From NCBI RefSeq assembly GCF_000691225.1, contig NZ_JMSZ01000032.1, positions 310,001-374,000 on the forward strand: a stretch of 64,000 bases of DNA. Direction: 5' to 3'. Under the pieces are notes generated by a model that was not told where the DNA came from, searched no databases, and saw only the letters and a list, made by a program, of their open reading frames with translations. The position numbers and the translations under genes were made by a program. Origin of the DNA: Nitrincola lacisaponensis. Lineage in GTDB: Bacteria > Pseudomonadota > Gammaproteobacteria > Pseudomonadales > Balneatricaceae. Positions 47,945 to 54,923 of this stretch are shown in pieces; position 1 is the first letter of the stretch; every line of letters starts with the position of its first letter.

Positions 47945-49849
47945 ATGGAAACAGCTATTGCAGTGGTAACAGAGATCAGTGGTGAAGTGTATGCGCGTGC
48001 TGCCGACGGTTCGCTCAGATCTCTACAGCCGGGCGATCAGCTTTTTGCCGGTGAAACCCTGGTGACCGCAGAAAGCGGTCAAGTGGTACTGGATTTCGGA
48101 AACGGGGAAGTGGCTGAATTTGGCCCGAACCAGGCACTGGGCATGACTGAGCAGATGCTTGGCAGTACAGAACCTGTTCCTTTTGATAACCAGATTACAG
48201 ATCCTAGTGTTGCAGCGGTGCTGGCAGCGCTGGATGGCGAAGGTGACCTGCTGGATGATCTGGAAGCACCTGCTGCCGGAACAGACGGTGCGCCCGAAGG
48301 CGGTGGTAGCAGCATCGTGCAACTGGTCAGAGTTTTCGAAAGCATTGATCCGCTGGCGTTCTCTTTTGATCAAGAGCCAGTAGAGCCGTTTGAGGCACCG
48401 ATCGGTGATCAGGAAGGTGAATTGCTGGCTGATGCAGATGAGCCAGATTTGCCTGAAACACCGAATATTCTACCTCCCGAGCTGTCATTGTCTTCATCTC
48501 ATATGGTGTTGGCGGGCGCGACTGCGATCACGACTGCTCGTGGCATGATTGACTTGGAAAATTTTGAGCAGGGTAAAACATATAACCCCGAATATAACGG
48601 CAATCGCATAGCACCTTGGCAAGGCCTGTCTAAAAATGTGATCGAGGCAGAGCTTGATCTTGAGCCAGGTTCTCTGAACCACTTTAATCCGCCTGGAAAT
48701 GGTACGGTCAATCATGACAGTAATGTCAATGTATGGGATGGCAAGCTGACAACCTCCCAGGTGAGCATGAAAGAGGGTACGGGTATTCAGTTTGACTGGA
48801 CCTTCTACAATGGTGAAGGCAAAGCCTCTCAGATTGAGTCTGGTAAAAATGATCTGGTTGTTCTGGTTATTACCAAACCGGACGGTAGCAAAGAAATTAT
48901 ACAGGTCAGTTCATCTGAAGAGCTCCAGGCTGCAATGATCGGTAATGGAGAGTTCAACTATACAGCGGACCAGGATGGCACTTACCGGTTTGACTGGTTG
49001 GTTCTGAACGGTCGTGATACTAGCCTAGATTCTGCACTGGCTATCTCTCAGCCCGTATTTACGTTGAATGGAACGGATTACTTCAGCCAGCCCGTGGATT
49101 TAACCATTAGTGCTTCGCTTGGCAGTGCCTTGCCAGGTGAGTCGCTGACAGTTGAAATCTCGGGTGTGCCTGCCGATGCGGCTTTCAGTGCAGGGACTGA
49201 TCTGGGCGGTGGTGTCTGGAGCTTTACCCCTGCTGAACTGGAAGGGCTGCAGTTCCTGCCGCCTGTCGGCTTCAGTGGCGAGCTGGCGCTGACCGTAACA
49301 GCCAGTGCTACGCTGGATGGTGTGACTGAAACAGCATCGGGTGATCTGACTGTGCGTGTAGATGTCACCAGTAATACCGTCTCTGATGGCTCGGCAGGTG
49401 ATGACGTACTGATCGGCACCGATGGTAATGATCTGATTCACGGCTATGCCGGAAACGATCTGATTATTGGTGGTCCGGGCAACGATATCCTGTTTGGTGG
49501 TCTGGGAGCGGATACCTTTGCCTGGAGCCTGGGTGATCAGGGTACAGTGGATGCGCCAGCAATGGATATTGTGGGTGACTTTACTCTGGGTGATTATGGT
49601 GTTGATGCCGAGGCAGATCGCCTGGATCTGGCAGACCTGTTGTCTTTTGACAGTCTGTCTGACCAGATTACAGATTTTCTGTCGATCAGCCTGCAGGGTG
49701 GAGATTCAGTTATCTCTGTGAGTCATGCGGGTGACGGCGCCATTACACAAAGTATTGTGTTGAAAAATGTCGATCTCACAACGCTTGGTAACAGCGATGC
49801 TGAGATTATCGAGTCGTTGATCAGCAGTGGTAATCTGATCGTTGAATAA
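47945..49849 (+). CDS. Short LapA-like RTX adhesin with LapG site
   Basis: A 634-residue surface protein exported by type I secretion. Residues 1-150 form the retention module (SGEVYARAADGSLRSLQPGD), with the di-alanine LapG site PAAG at residues 109-112, matching the TAAG site of Pseudomonas LapA in position. The next 260 residues are unrecognised, then an Ig/cadherin-like stretch (VDLTISASLGSALPGES), RTX repeats (GNDLIHGYAGNDLIIGGPGN) and a type I secretion C-terminal domain. It is much smaller than known LapA (thousands of residues) and has no long repeats. Divergent from the SARP regulator; a VPLPA gene follows 30 bp later. Confidence 0.88.
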   Translation: METAIAVVTEISGEVYARAADGSLRSLQPGDQLFAGETLVTAESGQVVLDFGNGEVAEFGPNQALGMTEQMLGSTEPVPFDNQITDPSVAAVLAALDGEGDLLDDLEAPAAGTDGAPEGGGSSIVQLVRVFESIDPLAFSFDQEPVEPFEAPIGDQEGELLADADEPDLPETPNILPPELSLSSSHMVLAGATAITTARGMIDLENFEQGKTYNPEYNGNRIAPWQGLSKNVIEAELDLEPGSLNHFNPPGNGTVNHDSNVNVWDGKLTTSQVSMKEGTGIQFDWTFYNGEGKASQIESGKNDLVVLVITKPDGSKEIIQVSSSEELQAAMIGNGEFNYTADQDGTYRFDWLVLNGRDTSLDSALAISQPVFTLNGTDYFSQPVDLTISASLGSALPGESLTVEISGVPADAAFSAGTDLGGGVWSFTPAELEGLQFLPPVGFSGELALTVTASATLDGVTETASGDLTVRVDVTSNTVSDGSAGDDVLIGTDGNDLIHGYAGNDLIIGGPGNDILFGGLGADTFAWSLGDQGTVDAPAMDIVGDFTLGDYGVDAEADRLDLADLLSFDSLSDQITDFLSISLQGGDSVISVSHAGDGAITQSIVLKNVDLTTLGNSDAEIIESLISSGNLIVE

Positions 49850-49879
49850 CAAAGACAATTAAGTCAAGGAGTTACTGAA

Positions 49880-50461
49880 ATGAAACGTTTAATGACTGGT
49901 ATAGTGCTGCTGCTGGCATCTACCTTGGCATCTGCTGCTACGGTGACCATATCGAACCCGGTGGCAGTCACAGGTTTTGAGGGTGATCAATCATCTGTGC
50001 CTGTTTCCTCTTTTTTTACCACGGATACGAGTGTAACGGCGTCTTTCCTGGATGGAATGAATGCCTATCAGCCTTTTCGTATCGAACTGGATGTGATTAC
50101 TTCAGTGACCGGAGCGTTGAGCTTTGATCTGGCGACTTCGGTCGATGAGTGGGCTGTCAGTATTGTCAATACAGCGACTAATGTTGTAACTGAGCTGGGT
50201 AGCTGGTTTGTCCTGAATCAGGCTGGTCAGTTAACAGGCTTGCTGGCCGAAGTCGAGGCAGATACAGTTTACAAACTGGTTGTTTATGGTGATTATCTCC
50301 ATGATATGGATTTCTCGCGAGACTTTACTTTAACACTGAGCAATATAGCCCTGTCTGAAGTGCCTCTGCCTGCTGCAGTGTGGCTATTCGGTTCAGTGTT
50401 GCTGGGTGGCCTGGCGCTGCGTCGCAAGCGTCAGAAGAGTTTAAGTGCTCAGGTGGCTTGA
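49880..50461 (+). CDS. VPLPA-CTERM protein in the adhesin operon
   Basis: A 193-residue secreted protein with a signal peptide (ending STLASA), a beta-rich middle and the exosortase sorting tail: motif EVPLPAAVWLFGSV, a hydrophobic helix and the basic end RRKRQK. The start resembles the other VPLPA proteins here (SAATVTISNPV). It shares a transcript with the adhesin (30-bp gap, SD AAGGAG) and lacks the conserved leader seen before the other three. Its job is unknown; it should be anchored or processed by the exosortase at 60.0 kb. Confidence 0.85.
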   Translation: MKRLMTGIVLLLASTLASAATVTISNPVAVTGFEGDQSSVPVSSFFTTDTSVTASFLDGMNAYQPFRIELDVITSVTGALSFDLATSVDEWAVSIVNTATNVVTELGSWFVLNQAGQLTGLLAEVEADTVYKLVVYGDYLHDMDFSRDFTLTLSNIALSEVPLPAAVWLFGSVLLGGLALRRKRQKSLSAQVA

Positions 50462-50487
50462 TCGCCTGCTATCGGCATAGTGTTTTC

Positions 50488-50522
50488 CGAATGCTCTCCT
50501 TGTGAGAGCATTCGTTTTTTTT
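50488..50522 (+). terminator. Strong terminator after the adhesin operon
   Basis: 11-bp stem CGAATGCTCTC (50488-50498) and GAGAGCATTCG (50504-50514), followed by a run of eight T. Confidence 0.93.
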
Positions 50523-50639
50523 CAATATGTTACTTGCTTTGTGCTGCTGGCATCGTGTAAAAATAGTCTTTTAAACAGCTGTTCGTAAAAATGACAGTCG
50601 TTAGCGTTATCATGGATTGAAAGGGTAGGTGACACGGGT

Positions 50640-52043
50640 ATGGCTCCAGCGAAATTAAGGATCAAACCGCATGAATCAAAGCTGAGTGCCTTGGCGCGTC
50701 TGGCAGATGCGGCGATTATTGTTATCACGCTTTGGTGTCTGATTGAGCTGTTTGGTCTGGAATGGGTGTCTGCTTATTACGTAATGGCTATTACTGCCAT
50801 TGTCGTGTTCAACTTCATTTCTGAAATCAGTCTGACCTATCGTTCCTGGAGAGGGGCAGGGCTCAAGGCTGAGATTATCGCAGTAGCCAGTAACTGGTTT
50901 GCTGTGGTTATGCTGTTCATTCTCATCGATTTCTTTTTCAAGCCCACTGATCTCTACAACCGTGAGTTATTACTGACCTGGTTTCTGCTGACACCTGTAG
51001 AGTTGGTCTGCTGGCACGGGATTATGCGCGCGTTTCTGAGCACGGTGCGTGAGACGGGTCATAATACTCGTGCAGTGGCTATTTACGGGGCAACAGAGCT
51101 GGGTCGTGAAGTCCGCAGCAAGATTGAAGATATGCCCTGGGCGGGTTACAACTTTATTGGTTACTTTGATGATCGCAACTTTGAACTGGGCCGTCGTGAA
51201 GAAAGCCAGGTCGAAGGTGGGCATGCGGATCTGGTTGAGCGCGCCAAAGCCGGGGAGATTGAAGTCATCTTCATTGCGTTACCCTTGCGTGCAGAAAAGC
51301 GTATCAAAAGCCTGCTTGATGAGTTGGCTGATACAACTGTATCCGTGCACATGATGCTCGATGTGTTCAGTTTTGATTTACTCAGTGCGCGTTGGGTGGA
51401 TTTGAATGGCATGCCAGCGATCAGTATTTTTGAATCCCCGCACATCGGAATGAACAGCATGAGCAAGCGTGCGGTGGATCTTGTATTTGGCAGTATGATC
51501 CTGACACTGATTTCTATTCCGATGTTGTTAATCGCGCTGGGCGTCAAGCTGAGCTCACCAGGCCCCGTGTTCTTCAAGCAGAAGCGCTACGGTGTTAATG
51601 GTCAGGAAATTAATGTACTGAAATTCCGTTCAATGCGTGTCATGGATGCGGGTGATGGCGAGGTGAAACAGGCGACCAAGAATGACAGCCGTATCACGCC
51701 TTTTGGTGCATTTATTCGCCGTACTTCTCTGGATGAGCTGCCGCAGTTCCTGAATGTTATCGGTGGATCCATGTCGATCGTGGGTCCACGCCCGCATGCG
51801 GTATCTCATAATGAGTTCTATCGTGGGCAGATCCATGGCTATATGCTGCGTCACAAGGTCAAGCCCGGTATCACCGGTCTGGCGCAAATCAAGGGATTTC
51901 GGGGCGAAACGGATACGCTGGACAAAATGGAAGGCCGTATTCGCTACGATCTGGAATATATTCGCACCTGGTCAGTCTGGCTGGATGTAAAAATTATTTT
52001 TCTGACTGTTTTCAAGGGTTTTGTACACAAAAACGCTTATTAA
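50640..52043 (+). CDS. Undecaprenyl-phosphate hexose phosphotransferase
   Basis: Starts exopolysaccharide repeat units by moving a sugar-1-phosphate onto undecaprenyl phosphate. The 467-residue product has four N-terminal transmembrane helices, a CoA/nucleotide-binding-like middle (AIYGATELGREVRSKI) and a C-terminal sugar transferase domain: KRAVDLVFGSMILTL, SSPGPVFFKQKRYGVNG, VLKFRSMRV, RRTSLDELPQFLNVIGG and SIVGPRPHAV. This is the WcaJ/EpsE family. An AGGTGAC sequence lies just before the ATG. It opens the exopolysaccharide region. Confidence 0.93.
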   Translation: MAPAKLRIKPHESKLSALARLADAAIIVITLWCLIELFGLEWVSAYYVMAITAIVVFNFISEISLTYRSWRGAGLKAEIIAVASNWFAVVMLFILIDFFFKPTDLYNRELLLTWFLLTPVELVCWHGIMRAFLSTVRETGHNTRAVAIYGATELGREVRSKIEDMPWAGYNFIGYFDDRNFELGRREESQVEGGHADLVERAKAGEIEVIFIALPLRAEKRIKSLLDELADTTVSVHMMLDVFSFDLLSARWVDLNGMPAISIFESPHIGMNSMSKRAVDLVFGSMILTLISIPMLLIALGVKLSSPGPVFFKQKRYGVNGQEINVLKFRSMRVMDAGDGEVKQATKNDSRITPFGAFIRRTSLDELPQFLNVIGGSMSIVGPRPHAVSHNEFYRGQIHGYMLRHKVKPGITGLAQIKGFRGETDTLDKMEGRIRYDLEYIRTWSVWLDVKIIFLTVFKGFVHKNAY

Positions 52044-52098
52044 TATAATGTGGGGTGCGGATAAAGGCAGAGGGCTTTGATGTGCTACTGTAGCGTGG

Positions 52099-52126
52099 TT
52101 GCATCTCCCATTACATAAGTTATACT
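52099..52126 (+). promoter_or_regulatory. Promoter of the structured RNA
   Basis: TTGCAT (52099-52104), 16-nt spacer, TATACT (52121-52126). Transcription would start near 52133, just before the GGTGTAGCAG box. Confidence 0.5.
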
Positions 52127-52132
52127 AGTTGC

Positions 52133-52266
52133 AATGGTGTAGCAGACATGTCTTTCGGGACATGACACCGCGCAACCCGAATAGGGTCGAGGCTGTGCCC
52201 GGTAATGGCGTTCTGAATCCAGGCTGTATGCTTGGCGAAGGCTCCTTATGGAGCCTTTGTTATTTT
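52133..52266 (+). ncRNA. Structured RNA, riboswitch-like leader or small RNA
   Basis: A ~130-nt unit with its own promoter and terminator. The body begins GGTGTAGCAG, then a hairpin CATGTC-TTTCGG-GACATG (with GGTGT/ACACC closing it), a GCGCA/TGTGC pairing around ACCC-GAATA-GGGT, and an ATGGCGTT segment also found in the leader of the gene at 53122. It ends in the stem AGGCTCC/GGAGCCT and a U-rich tail, 20 bp before the next gene. It does not match riboswitch classes I could recall. The folding is read by eye. Confidence 0.55.
52238..52266 (+). terminator. Terminator of the structured RNA
   Basis: AGGCTCC (52239-52245) and GGAGCCT (52250-52256) with loop TTAT, then TTGTTATTTTT. It could act as the switch that controls the gene at 52288. 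Confidence 0.8.
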
Positions 52267-52287
52267 TGGCATAGGGATTGCTGATTT

Positions 52288-52839
52288 TTGAAAAAACCTT
52301 TTAATCTGTCTGATGATGAATACCAGTTCTGGAAGTCGTACATTCTTGATGAGTGTATTTTTGATCTTGGGCATCTGACAGCTTGCAAGCACACCTTTAA
52401 ACACCCGGAACGTAATGAGTCATATACTCTGTATATTACGTTTTCTCATCATGTGTTCACCCGCTCTCCTTCAGTTGAAGAAGATTATGATCCCGATCAA
52501 ATTTATCCATTTCCAAATGAGGACTTAAGGCTATTTGATGAGGTGCGTTATGAGTTATCCCATCACCTGCCTGCCATCATTGCCTCATTGCCAGAACAGT
52601 TTTGCTATCACGGTGGTTATAGCCGGTACTGCAGTTGCAAGGTAGTAATGGCAAATGGTATGGAGGTCGACTATCAGGTTGTATATCGTGTATGGAAGGC
52701 TCGTGGGAAAATGCGCTTTCATGTTGAGAGTGCATATCCTTTGAAAGAGCGCCTGGGGCGTGTGAAAAAAGTGAGCTTTTGGGTAATCTGCTTTAATCTG
52801 GCAACAGGAAAAGCTTTGCCCAAGCCTGCGGCTAAGTGA
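52288..52839 (+). CDS. Unrecognised 183-aa protein
   Basis: No family recognised. The product is cytosolic-looking (no signal or membrane segment), with a cluster of aromatic residues, a CYHGGYSRYCSCKVV segment (three cysteines) near residue 110, and a basic end. The start is TTG, with AGGG about 11 nt upstream. The gene is more AT-rich than its neighbours, which hints at transfer. It follows the terminator of the structured RNA and may be controlled by it. Confidence 0.65.
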   Translation: MKKPFNLSDDEYQFWKSYILDECIFDLGHLTACKHTFKHPERNESYTLYITFSHHVFTRSPSVEEDYDPDQIYPFPNEDLRLFDEVRYELSHHLPAIIASLPEQFCYHGGYSRYCSCKVVMANGMEVDYQVVYRVWKARGKMRFHVESAYPLKERLGRVKKVSFWVICFNLATGKALPKPAAK

Positions 52840-52960
52840 AAATGCTTTGTTTTCAGATATATATCCTTTGGTTGTTTTAATAAATATATTGTTAAAGTTT
52901 AATACTAAAGAATTTAATTACGTAAAATCAGTTACTTATTTTTATTGATTTATATCATGG

Positions 52961-53006
52961 TGTACTTGCGTACAGGGTGATGATGTTTAAAAAATGTTGA
53001 TATAAT
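52961..53006 (+). promoter_or_regulatory. VPLPA-gene promoter A with TGTAC palindrome
   Basis: Perfect palindrome TGTACTTGCGTACA (52961-52974) followed, after 26 nt, by TATAAT (53001-53006). No -35 hexamer stands at the right distance, and the palindrome centre falls near -45, the usual place for an activator that helps polymerase. The same layout occurs before the next two VPLPA genes. Confidence 0.7.
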
Positions 53007-53038
53007 GTTCTCGGCACTTGGTGTCACGCTTTGAGACG

Positions 53039-53119
53039 GGGTGTAGCAGTCCTAATCCTGGTCATGGCGTTGTGGTATTCATGAATTCACGAAAATGGAA
53101 ATTACGTTGAGGACTCAAC
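53039..53119 (+). promoter_or_regulatory. Conserved leader A with Shine-Dalgarno hairpin
   Basis: The box GGGTGTAGCAGTCCTA (53039-53054), an inverted repeat around GAATTCATGAATTC-like bases, and GTTGAGGACTCAAC (53106-53119), an inverted repeat holding the GAGGA Shine-Dalgarno. It could let a protein or RNA gate translation. Confidence 0.55.
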
Positions 53120-53121
53120 AT

Positions 53122-53700
53122 ATGAAGAAAATGCTCTTTGGTCTAGTATTGATGATGGCGTCGTTTGCAGTATCCGCTGCTACCATCTCTATTGGCAATC
53201 CAACTGTTACACCCGGAAGCTTCTATCTGGGTACGCCTGGCTACAGCAATAGCTTGCTGACAGACGCACAGCGTACCGACACAATCAACTCTGGCTATCT
53301 CACGGCCTGGGCAGGTGGCTCACTGACAACCTCCTGGGTACTTTCCTCGGATGTGGATGCCAGCTTCTCGCTGGGAGTCTCCGGATCAGGCACTTCCGGC
53401 ATGAACAGCTGGACTGTTTCGATCCTGAGCAGTGGCGGTGCATTGCTGGCGTCTGGCGCGCTGGGAAGTGTGTTTGAAAACCTGATGATTGCAGCTGGCG
53501 ATACGCTGACGGCCGTGGTTGCAGGTACCATCAGTTCAAGCATCTTTGCCAGCAAGTCTTACACAGCGTCTCTGGCGCTGAGCGATATCGCAGTCTCTGA
53601 AGTGCCGCTGCCTGCAGCTGTCTGGCTGTTCGGCTCTGTACTGATGGGCGCAGTTGCGCTGCGTCGCCGTAAAGCACGTCAGGTGGCTGTAGCTGCCTGA
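53122..53700 (+). CDS. VPLPA-CTERM protein
   Basis: A 192-residue secreted protein: signal peptide MKKMLFGLVLMMASFAVSA, start of the mature part ATISIGNPTVTPG, Gly/Ser-rich beta-type body and sorting tail EVPLPAAVWLFGSVLMGAVALRRRKARQ. I chose ATG 53122, the one right after the Shine-Dalgarno repeat; the open frame from 53095 adds nine residues that spoil the signal. It is a paralogue of the proteins at 49880 and 54277. Exosortase substrate by its tail; function unknown. Confidence 0.87.
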   Translation: MKKMLFGLVLMMASFAVSAATISIGNPTVTPGSFYLGTPGYSNSLLTDAQRTDTINSGYLTAWAGGSLTTSWVLSSDVDASFSLGVSGSGTSGMNSWTVSILSSGGALLASGALGSVFENLMIAAGDTLTAVVAGTISSSIFASKSYTASLALSDIAVSEVPLPAAVWLFGSVLMGAVALRRRKARQVAVAA

Positions 53701-53719
53701 ATATAAGCGTTATCTACTT

Positions 53720-53749
53720 AAAAGAGGCCGTTTGTGCCTCTTTTTTTTG
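53720..53749 (+). terminator. Terminator after VPLPA gene A
   Basis: AAAAGAGGC (53720-53728) and GCCTCTTTT with loop CGTTTGT, then further T. Confidence 0.9.
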
Positions 53750-53760
53750 CGCTGCAGCAT

Positions 53761-53804
53761 TGTACTTGAGTACAGGCTTTTTTAAGTGAGCTCTTCCCTA
53801 TAAT
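53761..53804 (+). promoter_or_regulatory. VPLPA-gene promoter B with TGTAC palindrome
   Basis: Palindrome TGTACTTGAGTACA (53761-53774), then 24 nt, then TATAAT (53799-53804). Like the site before the previous gene, it has no good -35. The flanking bases CAT before and GG after also match. Confidence 0.7.
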
Positions 53805-53837
53805 CGAACTCACAGGGATGTATTGCCGATGGAAGCA

Positions 53838-53900
53838 GGGTGCAGTAGCCCTGGTCCTATCTTCCCGGCTGACAGGGTTCGATTGATATAAGTTGAGGAT
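53838..53900 (+). promoter_or_regulatory. Conserved leader B
   Basis: GGGTGCAGTAGCCCTG (53838-53853) is the same box with compensating changes (GGG pairs CCC around TGCAGTAG). The Shine-Dalgarno AAGTTGAGGATT (53890-53901) is kept, but its right arm is not complementary here. Confidence 0.5.
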
Positions 53901-53906
53901 TTACTT

Positions 53907-54089
53907 ATGAAAAGCTTAATATGGATGCTCTTTTTTCTACTTCCGTTACTTGCTCTTATGGTAACGGGATTGCCAGAAGTGCCGTTACCTGTGGCGCTAT
54001 GGCTCTCTGCACCGGTTGTCTGGGTGGCATTGGCTCTAAGACGTCGTCAGCCGCGAAGCAAACCATTACATGCACAACAACAGTGCTAA
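53907..54089 (+). CDS. Minimal VPLPA-CTERM protein: signal plus sorting tail only
   Basis: A 60-residue product. A signal peptide (MKSLIWMLFFLLPLLALMVTG) runs straight into the sorting tail (LPEVPLPVALWLSAPVVWVALALRRRQ), with no mature domain between. After cleavage by signal peptidase and exosortase almost nothing would remain. Promoter, leader and Shine-Dalgarno match those of the full-size paralogues, so it is probably expressed. It may be a deletion remnant or a small regulatory decoy for the exosortase. Confidence 0.7.
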   Translation: MKSLIWMLFFLLPLLALMVTGLPEVPLPVALWLSAPVVWVALALRRRQPRSKPLHAQQQC

Positions 54090-54127
54090 ATGCTATTGAA
54101 TTGATTCATTTTGTTGCATGGCAACAT

Positions 54128-54172
54128 TGTACCATGGTACAGGGTTTAATCTCGAAGGGGGTTCTTTATAAT
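54128..54172 (+). promoter_or_regulatory. VPLPA-gene promoter C with TGTAC palindrome
   Basis: Fully symmetric TGTACCATGGTACA (54128-54141), then 25 nt, then TATAAT (54167-54172). The central four bases differ from the first two sites while both arms are unchanged, showing that the arms are conserved. Confidence 0.72.
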
Positions 54173-54203
54173 CCATGGTGACACGGATGTGTCTTTAAGG
54201 AAC

Positions 54204-54275
54204 GGGTGTAGCAGTCCTAGCCTGAACCTTTTGAATTCATGAGTTCAAACCAATGTACAAAGTTGAGGATTCAAC
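54204..54275 (+). promoter_or_regulatory. Conserved leader C with Shine-Dalgarno hairpin
   Basis: GGGTGTAGCAGTCCTA (54204-54219), identical to leader A over 16 bases; then TTTGAATTCATGAGTTCAAA as a hairpin; then GTTGAGGATTCAAC (54262-54275) enclosing the Shine-Dalgarno two bases before the ATG codon. Confidence 0.55.
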
Positions 54276-54276
54276 G

Positions 54277-54819
54277 ATGAAGAAAATTTTACTGGGTGCT
54301 ATGCTGATGCTGGCATCATTTGCAGCTTCGGCGGCAAGTGTGTCCATCACTAATCCAACCGTCACAACGGGAAGCGGCAATGTGTTGTCTGTCGAACTTC
54401 CTGGAACACAGTATACCTTCGGTTCTGCATTTGTTGAGGGGGAAGCTGTTTCCCTGTCATGGAATGCTGAATTAACTGGTATTGCGCTGGGTCTGGTGGA
54501 TTTTAATGTATCTTCCACGCTGGTTGACTGGTCTTTGTCAATCTTTGATGGTATCTCCACCACTGTACTGACCAGCGATAACCTGGCCAATACAGCTGTC
54601 TCTTCACTGTTTACTATGGCAAGTGGTACTGTTTACAGCATTATCATGACAGGTACTGCGGCAATCAACAGCTTCACTGTTGGTTTCGCTTACCCGCCAG
54701 CTGTTTCTGAAGTTCCTCTGCCTGCAGCTGTATGGTTGTTCGGTTCTGTGCTGCTGGGTGGTTTGGCAATGCGTCGCCGCTCCCAGAAGCTGGGTCGTCA
54801 GCAGGCTGTTGCTGCCTAA
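54277..54819 (+). CDS. VPLPA-CTERM protein
   Basis: A 180-residue secreted protein: signal peptide MKKILLGAMLMLASFAASA, mature start ASVSITNPTVTTG, beta-type body, sorting tail EVPLPAAVWLFGSVLLGGLAMRRRSQK. ATG 54277 sits directly behind the Shine-Dalgarno repeat. It is paralogous to the genes at 49880 and 53122. The tail calls for an exosortase of the VPLPA-specific kind, present at 60.0 kb. Confidence 0.87.
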   Translation: MKKILLGAMLMLASFAASAASVSITNPTVTTGSGNVLSVELPGTQYTFGSAFVEGEAVSLSWNAELTGIALGLVDFNVSSTLVDWSLSIFDGISTTVLTSDNLANTAVSSLFTMASGTVYSIIMTGTAAINSFTVGFAYPPAVSEVPLPAAVWLFGSVLLGGLAMRRRSQKLGRQQAVAA

Positions 54820-54833
54820 ACACTGTAAAATCA

Positions 54834-54860
54834 AAAAAAGGGGCTGACGGGCCCCTTTTT
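54834..54860 (+). terminator. Terminator after VPLPA gene C
   Basis: AAAAAGGGGC and GCCCCTTTTT around TGACGG, directly after the stop. The polysaccharide genes downstream would need another promoter; none is clear in 54861-54923. Confidence 0.9.
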
Positions 54861-54923
54861 ATTTGAAAGAATAGCTGTCTAATGCCATGGCTTGTGCAGC
54901 AGTTGTATAGAGGGAGTTATAGT

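Noticed and set aside
52133-52266. Known c-di-GMP (GEMM) or other common riboswitch
   Set aside because: The conserved GEMM core and the receptor bases are absent, and I could not fit cobalamin, SAH, fluoride, glutamine or SRP RNA patterns either. An Infernal search would decide.
53921-54181. 86-aa frame overlapping the minimal VPLPA gene
   Set aside because: It has no Shine-Dalgarno, no family features, and runs through the promoter of the next gene. The 60-aa frame in phase with the conserved leader is preferred.
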